A stretch of 64,000 nt of DNA from Luteolibacter sp. LG18 (GCF_036322585.1 NZ_AP024600.1:3162001-3226000), one strand, 5' to 3'; positions 1-8,591 are shown, counted from the first letter of the stretch. Numbers and translations are program-made. The notes: a model not told the origin generated them from the letters alone.

Positions 1-1
1 C

Positions 2-241
2 ATCCTGCCCCGCGTCGATCCCTCCGCCCCCTTGCTGAGCATCCTCTACCGGAAAGGCCCCGATGCCGCCGACCTCACCTTCTCCGTCATGGAGTCCACC
101 GGCTTCTCCGGTGCGTGGACCCCCGCCGCCGGCCAAAGCACCATCCTCGGCACCGAAAACGGCATCACCCGCATCCGCTTCACCGCCCCCGCCAACGGCG
201 CCACCCGCAAGTTCCTCAAGGTCGTCGTCTCCCAGCCGTAA
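2..241 (+). CDS. C-terminal end of an exported protein (5' end outside window)
   Basis: The frame is open from the first full codon of the window to the stop at 239-241, so this is the last 79 residues of a longer protein. The visible part has a beta-rich sequence ('LTFSVMESTGFSGAWTPA') and ends in 'TRKFLKVVVSQP'. This resembles the C-terminal beta-sandwich that ends the PATR proteins of this window, where a phrase like 'V.WSTDMTNWT' is followed by a terminal K-x-F motif. I infer that the parent gene encodes a large secreted or surface protein of that type; its function cannot be read from the fragment. Confidence 0.75.
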   Translation: MLPRVDPSAPLLSILYRKGPDAADLTFSVMESTGFSGAWTPAAGQSTILGTENGITRIRFTAPANGATRKFLKVVVSQP

Positions 242-267
242 CCCCATCACCGCCCGATCCCTCTTCT

Positions 268-300
268 TCCTTTGAAATTTCAAATCTCAAATCTCAAATT
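268..300. repeat. AT-rich iterated AAATCTC repeat in an intergenic gap
   Basis: Between the first stop and the GH43 gene, an AT-rich run of iterated AAATCTCAAAT units stands out from its GC-rich surroundings and is followed by a CT-rich tract. No second arm is nearby. It is probably one half of a dispersed intergenic repeat. Confidence 0.5.
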
Positions 301-361
301 CTTCCCCCTCTCTCCCCCTCGTCCAATCATCCAATAGCCCCCGCCTCCCCGATCCGGCACC

Positions 362-1963
362 ATGTCCCCCATGGCGACGCCCGTGATCACCAACCCCGTC
401 CTCCCCGGTTTCCACCCCGATCCCTCCTTCGTGAGGGTGGGGGACGATTACTACCTCGCCACCAGCACCTTCGAGTGGTTCCCCGGTGTCCAGCTCCACC
501 ACTCCCGTGATCTTGTCCACTGGCGCACCCTCGGCCACGCTCTCACCCGCACCTCCCAGCTCGACCTCCGCGGCATCGCCGACTCCGCCGGCGTCTGGGC
601 ACCGTCCCTTTCTTATGCCGATGGCAAGTTCTGGCTGATCTACACCAACATCCGGAACACCGGCATGGGCCGGCCCTTCAAGGACATCGGCATCTACCTC
701 ACCACCGCCGAATCCATCGAGGGTCCCTGGTCCGATCCCGTCACCCTCGATTCCATCGGCTTCGATCCCTCGCTCTTCCACGATGACGACGGCCGCAAGT
801 ACCTGCTCAACATGCGCTGGGACTTCCGCAAGGGCCGCTACCGCTTCGCCGGCATCGTCCTCCAGGAATACGACCCCGTTTCCGAAACGCTCGTCGGCCC
901 GCGCTCCGAGATCCTGGTGAAGGAGAACATCCTCACCGAAGGCCCGAACCTCTACAAACGCGACGGCTGGTACTACCTGATGCTCGCCGAGGGCGGCACC
1001 GGCTGGAACCACGGCATCTCGATGGCCCGCTCCCGGAACCTGCTCGGCCCCTACGAGCTCGATCCCCAGCCCTCCGTCCTCACCACCCGCGACGACGAAT
1101 CCCAGCCGCTCCAGAAGGCCGGCCACGGCGAACTCGTCCAGACCCAATCCGGCGAGTGGTACCTCGCCCACCTCGCCAGCCGACCGCTGGGGCAGGGGGT
1201 CGACCGCCGCTGCATCCTCGGCCGCGAGACCTGCCTCCAGAAAGTGACCTGGTCCGAAGACGGCTGGCTGCGCCTCGCCCACGGCGGCCACCACCCGCTC
1301 GTCGAGGTCCCCGCGCCCCCGGAGCTCCCCGCCACCCCGTGGCCCGCCGTTCCCGCCCGCGAGGACTTCGCCGACCCCGCCCTCGGCCCGGAATGGAGTG
1401 CCCTGCGCCGCCCGATCACCGACGACTGGGCTTCCCTTTCCGCCCGCCCCGGTTGGTTGCGGTTGAAGGGCGGCGATTCGCTGCATTCCTGGTTCCACCA
1501 GTCCCTCGTCGCCCGCCGCCTCGAATCCACCCGTTGCCGCATCACCACCCGCCTCGATTTTTCCCCCGATCACCACACCCAGATGGCCGGGCTGGTGTGC
1601 TACTACGACACCCGTAGCCACTACTACCTCCGCGTCACCGCCGACGACCACGGCCGCAGGATCCTCGGCCTCGTCCTCACCGACGACGCCACCTACGACG
1701 AGCCCGGCGACGACCTCGATGTCAGCGATTGGCCACCTGTTTGGTTGCGCGCCGAAATCCACGACTCCGCCCTCCAATTCTCCGCCTCCCCCGACGGCGA
1801 AACATGGGTAAAAATCGGTAAAATCCTCGACGCCACCAAGCTCTCCGACGACTACGGAAACTACCTCCACTTCACCGGCGCCTTCGCCGGCCTCTGCGTC
1901 CAGGACCTCGGCGGCACCCACCGCACCGCCGACTTCGACTTCTTCGAAATGACCCCGCTCTAG
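362..1963 (+). CDS. Glycoside hydrolase family 43 beta-xylosidase
   Basis: A 533-residue protein with the five-bladed GH43 propeller first (about 8-320) and a C-terminal concanavalin-like GH43_C2 domain (about 335-530), the layout of XynB-type beta-xylosidases that release xylose from xylo-oligosaccharides. Likely catalytic residues are visible: base Asp20 in 'GFHPDPS', pKa modulator Asp135 in 'GFDPS' and acid Glu193 in 'LTEGPNLY'. There is no signal peptide, so it is probably cytoplasmic and acts on imported oligomers. The start may be residue 1 or Met4; neither has a clear ribosome binding site. Its stop codon overlaps that of the convergent phosphatase gene in a shared CTAG. Some members of this subfamily also cleave arabinofuranosides, so the exact substrate is not certain. 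Confidence 0.93.
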   Translation: MSPMATPVITNPVLPGFHPDPSFVRVGDDYYLATSTFEWFPGVQLHHSRDLVHWRTLGHALTRTSQLDLRGIADSAGVWAPSLSYADGKFWLIYTNIRNTGMGRPFKDIGIYLTTAESIEGPWSDPVTLDSIGFDPSLFHDDDGRKYLLNMRWDFRKGRYRFAGIVLQEYDPVSETLVGPRSEILVKENILTEGPNLYKRDGWYYLMLAEGGTGWNHGISMARSRNLLGPYELDPQPSVLTTRDDESQPLQKAGHGELVQTQSGEWYLAHLASRPLGQGVDRRCILGRETCLQKVTWSEDGWLRLAHGGHHPLVEVPAPPELPATPWPAVPAREDFADPALGPEWSALRRPITDDWASLSARPGWLRLKGGDSLHSWFHQSLVARRLESTRCRITTRLDFSPDHHTQMAGLVCYYDTRSHYYLRVTADDHGRRILGLVLTDDATYDEPGDDLDVSDWPPVWLRAEIHDSALQFSASPDGETWVKIGKILDATKLSDDYGNYLHFTGAFAGLCVQDLGGTHRTADFDFFEMTPL

Positions 1964-2928
1964 CGCGCCTCCACGAAGCTCTCCCGCTTCAGCACCCGTT
2001 CCCCCCGCCACCGGTAGGCCGCCAGCGGCCCGCCCACCGACGCCCCGTAATCGAGGCACGCCACGTTGTCCCGCTCCGGCGCCGGCACCTGGTCCACCGG
2101 CTGGAAGTAGTGCCCGAAGAACACCGGCGGCGCGTCATCCGGATACCCCGGGATCACCCCCAGTGCCCCCGCTTCCACCGGCAGCTCCGGAATCCGCCCG
2201 TCCGCCGGAAACACCAGCGCCGCGCACGTCACCCCCGCCACCGGATGCTCCCACCACCGCGCCCGGAAGTGCTTCCGCGGGATGCCGCTGTTGTCCTCGT
2301 AGCTGTAGCCCGGCGGCAGCGGCACATCGATCCCCTTCAGCACCGCCTCGATCGCCTCGCCCTCGGGATTCGCCTTGTCGGACGCCGCCAGCAGGAACCC
2401 GTCGTCCGCCAGCGACTTCCCTTCCAAAAACGCCAGATGCTCTGGATGCCAGCACGCGTGCACCGCCCGCAGATAGCCGAAGTCCAGCGCCAGCGGCACC
2501 GTCTTCAACCACGGCATCCACAGCGCCCGCCACTCGCCCGCCGGATCCTCATGGTCCGGGAAATCATCCAGCGTCCCCTGGTGCGTCCGGATGTTCCGGC
2601 TGCCATGGATGCGCAGCGGCTTCCCGTTCGGCCCTCGGGTGTGGAAGCACAGCGCGTTGAGCTCGTGATTCCCGAGGATCACGTCGGCATGCCCGCGCTC
2701 CATCATCGCCTTCACGGCGTGCAGCGTGGCCTTCACCCCGCCGGGCTGGTGGTGGCCGGGCTTCGGATCGATCAGGTCGCCCAGAAACAGCGCCCGGTGT
2801 CCGGAGGGCGGGACGAAGGATTCCCCGTCGTGGGTATAATCCAGCAGCCGCATCAGTGATTCCAGCCGGTCGAAGCGTCCGTGGATGTCGCCGATGATGT
2901 CGTGGTTCAAAGCTGCGCCTTCGCTCAT
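1960..2928 (-). CDS. Calcineurin-like metallophosphoesterase
   Basis: A 322-residue cytoplasmic phosphoesterase. The dinuclear metal motifs come in the expected order: GDIHGRF, GDLID, GNHE, then His residues in 'VHACWHPEH' and 'FGHY'. It resembles the PrpE/ApaH-like group of phosphatases (protein phosphate or dinucleoside polyphosphate); the substrate cannot be decided. I chose the ATG at 2928 ('MSEGAALNHDIIGDIHG') because it lies close to the first motif; an upstream in-frame ATG at 2982 would add 18 arginine- and tryptophan-rich residues. It converges on the GH43 gene with a 4-bp overlap of stop codons, so the two transcripts must overlap. Confidence 0.88.
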   Translation of the reverse strand: MSEGAALNHDIIGDIHGRFDRLESLMRLLDYTHDGESFVPPSGHRALFLGDLIDPKPGHHQPGGVKATLHAVKAMMERGHADVILGNHELNALCFHTRGPNGKPLRIHGSRNIRTHQGTLDDFPDHEDPAGEWRALWMPWLKTVPLALDFGYLRAVHACWHPEHLAFLEGKSLADDGFLLAASDKANPEGEAIEAVLKGIDVPLPPGYSYEDNSGIPRKHFRARWWEHPVAGVTCAALVFPADGRIPELPVEAGALGVIPGYPDDAPPVFFGHYFQPVDQVPAPERDNVACLDYGASVGGPLAAYRWRGERVLKRESFVEAR

Positions 2929-2988
2929 GCGGGGACACCATGAAGGCCACCTGAGGCGGCCTTCAACTCCGGATCGTTTCAATGTCCC

Positions 2989-3180
2989 TCATCCACCGGT
3001 GATCGGTGGCAGGTCGGGATCGGTCTTTTCGTCCTGGACGATCTCAAGGTGGTGGCCGGAGCGGTCCGGGTGGTCCTCGAGGTGGCAGGGAATGCCCTTG
3101 CGCCGTAGCGCGGTGATTTTCTGAGCCGCCTGTTCGTGGGCAGTCAGGTTTTCGACAGATGGGATGCTTTTCGTTTTCAT
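2989..3180 (-). CDS. Small hypothetical protein (63 aa)
   Basis: A short acidic and histidine-rich protein ('HLEDHPDRSGHHLEIVQDEK') lying 60 bp upstream of the phosphatase gene on the same strand. The amino-acid composition is protein-like, with a helical lysine/arginine segment 'AAQKITALRRKG', but there is no clear ribosome binding site and I recognise no family. Confidence 0.45.
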   Translation of the reverse strand: MKTKSIPSVENLTAHEQAAQKITALRRKGIPCHLEDHPDRSGHHLEIVQDEKTDPDLPPITGG

Positions 3181-3421
3181 GGGATAGCCGCCTGCACAGT
3201 CAGCGCGTTATGCCGATGGCGCAAGTGACCGAACGCGAATGGGCACGTTGCGCGGTGGGAATGGCGGAAAACGCGGACCGGGAGGGTGCAAATTGCCGCC
3301 GTCGTGCGCGCTGCACCGTGAGGGTTTTCCCTGAGAGGGTGGCCGGGGTTCTGGAAATGAATGCGTTGTGCCGGAATGATGCATGGGCACACGGATCGCT
3401 GGGAGAACGGGAAATATCCCC

Positions 3422-5275
3422 ATGACAACGCCAGCCATCCAACCCAAACGCACCGGAGTCCGAAAGAAGGTCCAGCCTCCTGAACCCGCGCCCTGCCCCG
3501 GTCTGGGAGCCATCCCCTTGGAGGAGGGAACCCTCTTCCGCGTCTGGGCACCGAACGCCGACCAGGTGCATGTGACCGGCTCCTTCAACGACTGGGCCGA
3601 TCCCGGTATCGAGATGGCCCGCGAGGAGGGCGGCACGTGGAGCGTCCTCTGCGCGAAAGCCAAGGCGGGCCATCACTACAAGTTCCGCATCACGCGGGGC
3701 GAGGAGTCGTTTCTCAAACTCGACCCGCGGGTGCGTCTCACCGATCCGGAAACGGGCAACGGAGTGATCTATCGCGACGCTTTCGATTGGCAGGGAGTGG
3801 AATTCGAGACGCCGCTGCTCAATGAGGTGGTGCTTTACGAACTGCATGTGGGCACCTTTGGCGTGCGCCGCGGTGAGAAGACACCGTGCGGCACATTCCG
3901 TCGGGTGATCGAGCGGCTGCCTTACCTGAAGGAACTCGGTGTGAACGCGATCGAACTGATGCCGCCCACCGAGTTCCCCGGTGAAACGTCGTGGGGTTAC
4001 AATCCGTGCAATCCCTTCGCGATCGAGGCCAGCTACGGCGGACCCGACGGTCTGAAGGAGTTGATCCGCGAGGCGCACAAGCAGGGCATCGCGGTGATCC
4101 TTGACGTGGTCTACAACCACTTCGGACCCGATTCGCTCGACCTGTGGCAATTCGACGGCTGGTCCGAGGACGACAAGGGCGGGATCTATTTCTACAACGA
4201 TTGGCGCTCCGAAACCCCGTGGGGCGACACCCGGCCGGATTATGGCCGCGAGGAAGTCCGGCAGTATCTCCGCGACAACGCGCTGATGTGGATCCAGGAG
4301 TTCCGCGCCGACGGCCTGCGCCTCGATGCGGTGAGTTATATCCGCCGCTCGAAGGGCGAGAACGCGGAGTCGGTGGACATCCCCGAAGGCTGGCAGGTGC
4401 TGCAGTGGATCAACAAGGACCTGAAGTTGCATTCGCCGCGTGTCATTTCCATCGCCGAGGACCTGGGAAACAACGCCGCCCTCACCGCATGGGTGGAGGA
4501 GGGGGGCGCGGGGTTCGACACCCAGTGGGAGGCGGGCTTCGTGCATCCGGTGCGCGCGGTGCTGGAGAATCCGGTCGATGATGCGCGTGATGTCGGCGCG
4601 ATCGTCGCCGCGGTCCTGCCCGGTGACGCCTGCGATCCCTTCCGCCGCGTGATCTACACCGAGTCGCACGACGAAGTGGCGAACGGCCGACGCCGCATGG
4701 TGTCCGAGATCGACCCGAAACATCCCGACAGTCTGTGGGCGCGCCGGCGTGCCCTGCAAGGGGCCGGGGTGATGTTGACCGCGCCGGGCGTGCCGATGTT
4801 TTTCCAAGGCCAGGAGTTCCTGGAGGATGGTTGGTTCGATGACCGCGATCCACTCGATTGGGAGAAGGCGCGGAAGTTCCGCGGTATTCGTCTCGCCTTT
4901 CACGACCTCATTCGCCTGCGCCGGAATCTCGATGGACTGACCCGTGGACTGACTGGCGCGCATGTCGATGTCTTTCACCAGAATCATGATTCGAAGGTGA
5001 TCGCTTGGAACCGTTGGTACGAGGGCGGCCCGCGCGACAGCACGGTGGTGGTGATGAACCTCACCGCCGAGGCCCACGATTTCTATGAGATCACCTTGCC
5101 CGCGGCTGGAGAGTGGAAAGTGCGTTTCAATGCCGATTGGTCCGGATACAGCGAGGACTTCGACGACACCGAGGTGATTGCCGTGGAAGGCCGCGCCGGG
5201 CAGATCGGCCATCCCGCACCGGTCGGCGGCCTGGCCTTGCCACCGTGTGCGTTCATCATCCTGAGCCAGGATTAA
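3422..5275 (+). CDS. GH13 alpha-amylase family protein with N-terminal CBM48, branching-enzyme-like
   Basis: A 617-residue enzyme with an N-terminal CBM48/E-set domain (about 30-125, 'LFRVWAPNADQVHVTGSFND') and a GH13 barrel (about 135-520). GH13 residues: 'DVVYNH' in region I, nucleophile Asp302 in 'DGLRLDAV', acid Glu346 in 'IAEDLG', and His416-Asp417 in 'TESHDE'. A C-terminal beta domain ends in 'CAFIILSQD'. This architecture belongs to 1,4-alpha-glucan branching enzymes and their relatives, including TreZ-type trehalohydrolases; the 'TESHDE' motif favours a glycogen branching-like role. No signal peptide. The ATG at 3422 is preferred over 3383, which would add 13 residues before the conserved region. 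Its stop overlaps that of the opposite-strand gene at 5272. Confidence 0.85.
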   Translation: MTTPAIQPKRTGVRKKVQPPEPAPCPGLGAIPLEEGTLFRVWAPNADQVHVTGSFNDWADPGIEMAREEGGTWSVLCAKAKAGHHYKFRITRGEESFLKLDPRVRLTDPETGNGVIYRDAFDWQGVEFETPLLNEVVLYELHVGTFGVRRGEKTPCGTFRRVIERLPYLKELGVNAIELMPPTEFPGETSWGYNPCNPFAIEASYGGPDGLKELIREAHKQGIAVILDVVYNHFGPDSLDLWQFDGWSEDDKGGIYFYNDWRSETPWGDTRPDYGREEVRQYLRDNALMWIQEFRADGLRLDAVSYIRRSKGENAESVDIPEGWQVLQWINKDLKLHSPRVISIAEDLGNNAALTAWVEEGGAGFDTQWEAGFVHPVRAVLENPVDDARDVGAIVAAVLPGDACDPFRRVIYTESHDEVANGRRRMVSEIDPKHPDSLWARRRALQGAGVMLTAPGVPMFFQGQEFLEDGWFDDRDPLDWEKARKFRGIRLAFHDLIRLRRNLDGLTRGLTGAHVDVFHQNHDSKVIAWNRWYEGGPRDSTVVVMNLTAEAHDFYEITLPAAGEWKVRFNADWSGYSEDFDDTEVIAVEGRAGQIGHPAPVGGLALPPCAFIILSQD

Positions 5276-5613
5276 CGCGCGCTTTCGAGTCGCTCCAAGC
5301 GGTGCCGGACCGCGTCGAGCTCCAAGTCGTGGCGTTTGATCGTCGCGGCCTGCTCGGCGGTGGTGCGATCGAAGTCCCGGCGCAGCTCGCGGTTGTCGCG
5401 GGCGACCTCGGCCAGCGTTTGCAGGGCCTGTGTTTGCACCGCCTGCACGCGCTGGACTTCGTTCATGTCATTGCGGACGCCGCGCATGTCGTCCGGCAAG
5501 GTCTTGAGCGGAGCCAGGAAATACAGGCCGCTGGCCGCGATGCCGGTGATGGTGAGCAAGGCGAGGGCGGAGTTCAGGTTGAACACGGGCGGTTTTTTCG
5601 GAGCAGGGCTCAT
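5272..5613 (-). CDS. Membrane-anchored coiled-coil protein at the end of a phage-type lysis cassette
   Basis: 113 residues with one membrane segment (about 14-36, 'ALALLTITGIAASGLYFLA') followed by a long heptad-rich helix ('LEVARDNRELRRDF' type) to the C-terminus. Last gene of the minus-strand cassette; its ATG overlaps the endolysin stop (ATGA at 5610-5613), so translation is probably coupled. The single membrane helix plus coiled coil resembles an Rz-type inner-membrane spanin subunit or a small accessory holin; which of these is not decided by sequence alone. Confidence 0.7.
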   Translation of the reverse strand: MSPAPKKPPVFNLNSALALLTITGIAASGLYFLAPLKTLPDDMRGVRNDMNEVQRVQAVQTQALQTLAEVARDNRELRRDFDRTTAEQAATIKRHDLELDAVRHRLERLESAR

Positions 5614-6266
5614 GGCTGAAAGGGAAGGGGGAGACCGCGGTCGCGCATCCGCATCAGGATTGCGGCGCAGCCGGGTTGACGGTCGACCGCGGTGGCGGAG
5701 AATCTACCATCTGCGACGTACTTCCCGCGTTGATAGAGCGTGGTGCCACTCCATAGGTAGGGGCTCGGAACCTCCGGATGGAAGCGCAGGTAGCCGGTGC
5801 CGTTGTATGCCTCGATGGCGGTGAGAGCCGAATCCGTGGAACGCCAGTCGACGCGGTTCTCGTGCTTGAGGACATACAAGGCGTCCTCCGCGCTTTGTTC
5901 GAAGGTGAAGGGCGGCTCGCCGGTGACTGGACGTCCCTTTGGAATGAAGCGGGTACGGTGCGTGAGCGGGCTGCCTTCGTGGAGATGGCAGGTGAAGTCC
6001 CAGCCGGACTCCCGGCCGTGGAGCGCGAACACCACGGGTGCCGGCACGCCGTTCTTGCGCTGTCGCTCGATGGCCGAGTAGCGGACCCGGTCGCGCCGGT
6101 AGCGTGCCACCGCCTTGTCGAGCGGGATGATCCACTCGGGCCTCACGGTGGCCTCCTGCCAGCGGCGTTCGTTCAACGTGCCGCTGGTGGCGGGCTTTCG
6201 CACCCCCATGGCGGGAGGTGCGGCCATGGCTAGGATGGCGATCGAGGTTTTGATCAGGGCATTCAT
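5610..6266 (-). CDS. Phage-type endolysin (lysozyme/transglycosylase-like)
   Basis: 218 residues with an N-terminal signal sequence ('MNALIKTSIAILAMAAPPAM') and a globular domain typical of an endolysin family found in phages: 'FALHGRESGWDFTCHLHEG', then 'PLTHRTRFIPKGRP', then 'YNGTGYLRFHPEVPSPYLWS' and 'GKYVADGRFSATAVDRQPG'. The Glu in 'RESGWDF' is a good candidate for the acid that cuts the glycan strand. The start at 6266 overlaps the stop of the holin-like gene (ATGA); the frame is open further upstream, but that part reads as nonsense. The signal peptide suggests export by Sec (SAR or cleaved), so the holin may not be its only exit route. Confidence 0.82.
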   Translation of the reverse strand: MNALIKTSIAILAMAAPPAMGVRKPATSGTLNERRWQEATVRPEWIIPLDKAVARYRRDRVRYSAIERQRKNGVPAPVVFALHGRESGWDFTCHLHEGSPLTHRTRFIPKGRPVTGEPPFTFEQSAEDALYVLKHENRVDWRSTDSALTAIEAYNGTGYLRFHPEVPSPYLWSGTTLYQRGKYVADGRFSATAVDRQPGCAAILMRMRDRGLPLPFQP

Positions 6267-6610
6267 TTCGCGATCGCGGCCACGATGAGACAGGCACCGA
6301 GGAAATAGGCGATCCACTGCCAGAAGGTCAGCCGCACGCGCTCGATCGGCGAGAGCGCTTTCCAAGCATCGGTGTAGAGGCCGTTGTCCACGTCCGCGTC
6401 CGAGGTCTCGGCGTTGAAGACGTTGCGAAGCAGCAGCGCGCACAGCGCGGCGAGCGTCACTAGCGCGGGCGCGTAGGCGAAGGTGCCGACGAGGGCGAAC
6501 ACGCGGTCGTTGAGTGCCATGATCGCGAAGCCGGAGAAGACCGCGATCAGCAGCCAGTAACGGCGGAGGTAGTTGAACAGAGGCAGGTTGGTCATGTCGG
6601 TTGGTTTCAT
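6263..6610 (-). CDS. Holin-like membrane protein
   Basis: 115 residues with three predicted membrane helices (about 19-34, 39-61 and 95-114) separated by a charged loop 'NAETSDADVDNGLYTDAWKALSP' cut here for length; the size and topology match class I holins. It lies three bases after the u-spanin-like gene and overlaps the endolysin start by 4 bp. No sequence motif proves holin activity; the call rests on topology and on its place directly before an endolysin. Confidence 0.65.
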   Translation of the reverse strand: MKPTDMTNLPLFNYLRRYWLLIAVFSGFAIMALNDRVFALVGTFAYAPALVTLAALCALLLRNVFNAETSDADVDNGLYTDAWKALSPIERVRLTFWQWIAYFLGACLIVAAIAK

Positions 6611-6613
6611 TGG

Positions 6614-7294
6614 TTAAGGAATCCAGAAGAGAGTGAGGCGTCCCCACGGGGTGAGCTTCGCCAGCCGGAGCGCGAGATACCCGCCGATCGCCAGCAACGA
6701 GCCCGCCAACCACAGCCGCAGTCGGCTGATCGCCGCGTCCTTTACGGCGGTCGTGGCCGCGAGCCGCTGGCGTTCGCTTTCGGCCTGCTGGTATTGGCCG
6801 GACACGGAACGCACTTGCTGTGACAACATGTGCTGTGCGGCATCGCCGGTCGCCGCCGCCGCCAGGGCGTCAGCTTGAGCGGCCCGGGCCTCGCCGAGAG
6901 CCTGGGCTTGCTCGTCGAGCAACTGCGTCGCCGATCTCGCCGCGTCCTCCAGTATCTCATTGCGTTCCTGCACCGAGCGCGCGTTTTCAGCCAATGAGGT
7001 AAGCTGCCCCTGATCCGCAGTGCCCACCTCCGCCAGACGGCGGGCCTCATCCGCCGTGACCTTGGCCAAGCGCCCCGAGGCCTCCACCTCTGCCACCATC
7101 GCCCGATTCTTCTCCTTCAACGCCGTATTCGCCTCCCCAGCCCTCTCCAACCCCACGCGAATCCCCGCCACGGAAGGGGTGACTTCGAGGGTTTTGGGAA
7201 GTGGGGGCGTGGGAACAGGGTTTGACGGGACAGAGCAGGAGCAAAGGCCCGCAACAAAAATAAGACGGATTTTCATACAATAGGTTGGCGTCAT
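6614..7294 (-). CDS. Lipoprotein with long coiled coil and C-terminal membrane helix (u-spanin-like)
   Basis: 226 residues. Near the N-terminus is a short signal with a lipobox-like 'FVAGLCSC'; then about 130 residues of Ala/Glu/Arg-rich coiled coil; then one C-terminal membrane helix 'LWLAGSLLAIGGYLAL'. An outer-membrane lipid anchor plus an inner-membrane C-terminal helix is the architecture of unimolecular spanins, which fuse the two membranes in the last step of phage lysis; this one is longer than the T1-type proteins. The ATG at 7294 overlaps the tail-fibre stop (ATGA) and is used here; an internal ATG at 7276 ('MKIRLIFVAG') would give a more classical lipoprotein signal. Confidence 0.65.
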   Translation of the reverse strand: MTPTYCMKIRLIFVAGLCSCSVPSNPVPTPPLPKTLEVTPSVAGIRVGLERAGEANTALKEKNRAMVAEVEASGRLAKVTADEARRLAEVGTADQGQLTSLAENARSVQERNEILEDAARSATQLLDEQAQALGEARAAQADALAAAATGDAAQHMLSQQVRSVSGQYQQAESERQRLAATTAVKDAAISRLRLWLAGSLLAIGGYLALRLAKLTPWGRLTLFWIP

Positions 7295-8118
7295 CTCTTC
7301 ATCGAATGGCTGTATGCCACGTAGTCGAAACGCACGGACCGACTGGAGGATGTGGTGGATGTCACACCGATCATGGGACCTATGGGAAAGAAACGTCCCA
7401 TGCTGTAATCGTGACCGTAAACGGTCGTGTAGATTGACGACCAGTTTCCGCTATTCCAAGCGGCACGCTCCAGTGTGATCGAGGTGTTGTAGGGGCCGAG
7501 CCTTTCGACGATTGCCCTCCAACGATCGCCGCTTTTGAAGTCTCCTGCTGTAGCGGCAATGCCGGTATTGAAATAGCCGCCGTCGGAATCGTAGATGTGC
7601 CAGTTGCCGCTGTATTTTGTGGAGTCGTATAGGAGCTGGAACGCTCCGCCACCGCCCGCGACTCCGAAACTCATGGCGGTGGAAGAAAGATCGGGAATTG
7701 CCAATACCGCTTCCATGCGCAAACCGGGTAGGTTGCTGGGGCTGGCCATATTATAGAAGCACCTCGTGTAGCTCGAGTTGGCGTATGCCACTAGTTCAGC
7801 GACTCCGAATGCCCGCGAAGAGAAACCAGCAATGTCGCCTTGCCGACCGAAACCGGAAGAACCACCGGCCGTTGACCAGGTCCAAAGTTCGGAGATGTCG
7901 CTCTGCGCGATGAAATCGTCAAAGAAGCGGTAGGGAGGCAAGCCTCCCAATTGTCTGGAAGGGAAGGGCATGGTTCGTGCATCAACCAAATCCCGAGTCA
8001 TCGCGCTCTCCCCCGTATCCGCCGTCTGCCCCGCGAGGGTCACCTGGGCGTTGAACTGCTGGGGTTCGGTGAAGACATTGGCGGTCGAAGGGACAGATCG
8101 TTGGAGAATACCGGACAT
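7291..8118 (-). CDS. Tail-fibre-like protein
   Basis: 275 residues. The N-terminal 50 residues ('LQRSVPSTANVFTEPQQFNA') look like the short adaptor found at the start of phage tail fibres and of phage proteins that start with repeated 'NVFTEPQ.F' phrases. The rest is a Gly/Ser/Tyr/Trp-rich beta domain ('WSTAGGSSGFGRQGD', 'WHIYDSDGGYFNTG') likely to be a jelly-roll receptor-binding domain. The local base composition is visibly less GC-rich than neighbouring genes, consistent with transfer. Its stop is coupled to the spanin-like gene. No tail, capsid or terminase genes are present nearby. Confidence 0.65.
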   Translation of the reverse strand: MSGILQRSVPSTANVFTEPQQFNAQVTLAGQTADTGESAMTRDLVDARTMPFPSRQLGGLPPYRFFDDFIAQSDISELWTWSTAGGSSGFGRQGDIAGFSSRAFGVAELVAYANSSYTRCFYNMASPSNLPGLRMEAVLAIPDLSSTAMSFGVAGGGGAFQLLYDSTKYSGNWHIYDSDGGYFNTGIAATAGDFKSGDRWRAIVERLGPYNTSITLERAAWNSGNWSSIYTTVYGHDYSMGRFFPIGPMIGVTSTTSSSRSVRFDYVAYSHSMKR

Positions 8119-8162
8119 GGATGTATAGGGGTTTCGAATGAAATCGGGAAAGTGCCTCCGTC

Positions 8163-8465
8163 TCAGCGCAACGGCACATGCGTCACCGCCACCGACGTCG
8201 TCCCGTCGGTGTCCGCGTTCGTCACCACCAGCCGCGATTTGCTACTAGGTGCCACGTAGCGAACCTCCGTCGCGCCGTAGCCGTCCCACGCCCCGCCATC
8301 CACCGGCGTGTAGGTCCCCAGAACGTCGTTCACACACTGCAGTTCGACGGTGGCCCCTCCGAACGTCCCCTTGAACGTCAGCAAATACTCCTCGCCCGGC
8401 AACAGGCCGGCGATCTCATAGGTGTTGTCGGCTGTCAGCAGCGGTGGATTCGGCAGGATCGGCAT
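8163..8465 (-). CDS. Small beta-rich protein of the tail/lysis cassette
   Basis: 100 residues, no signal peptide, rich in beta-strand patterns ('YEIAGLLPGEEYLLTFKGTF', 'VRYVAPSSKSRLVVTNADT'). It is the first gene of the minus-strand cassette, 44 bp before the tail-fibre-like gene. Small proteins of this look sit beside tail-fibre genes in phages, but I recognise no family and the role is unknown. Confidence 0.6.
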   Translation of the reverse strand: MPILPNPPLLTADNTYEIAGLLPGEEYLLTFKGTFGGATVELQCVNDVLGTYTPVDGGAWDGYGATEVRYVAPSSKSRLVVTNADTDGTTSVAVTHVPLR

Positions 8466-8591
8466 CGTGGAAACGGATCGGGTTCTCGTTCAACCGCGGC
8501 CGGTCCGGCCATCCGGACCGCACCAGCGGCATGCGCGTAGAATCCCATCCGCTGTCCCGCCCCGCCATGGAACAGGTGGCCAACCCCGCCG

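Noticed and set aside
287..5212. Long minus-strand frames opposite the GH43 and GH13 genes (590 and 670 aa)
   Set aside because: Shadows of clearly conserved plus-strand enzymes with intact catalytic motifs.
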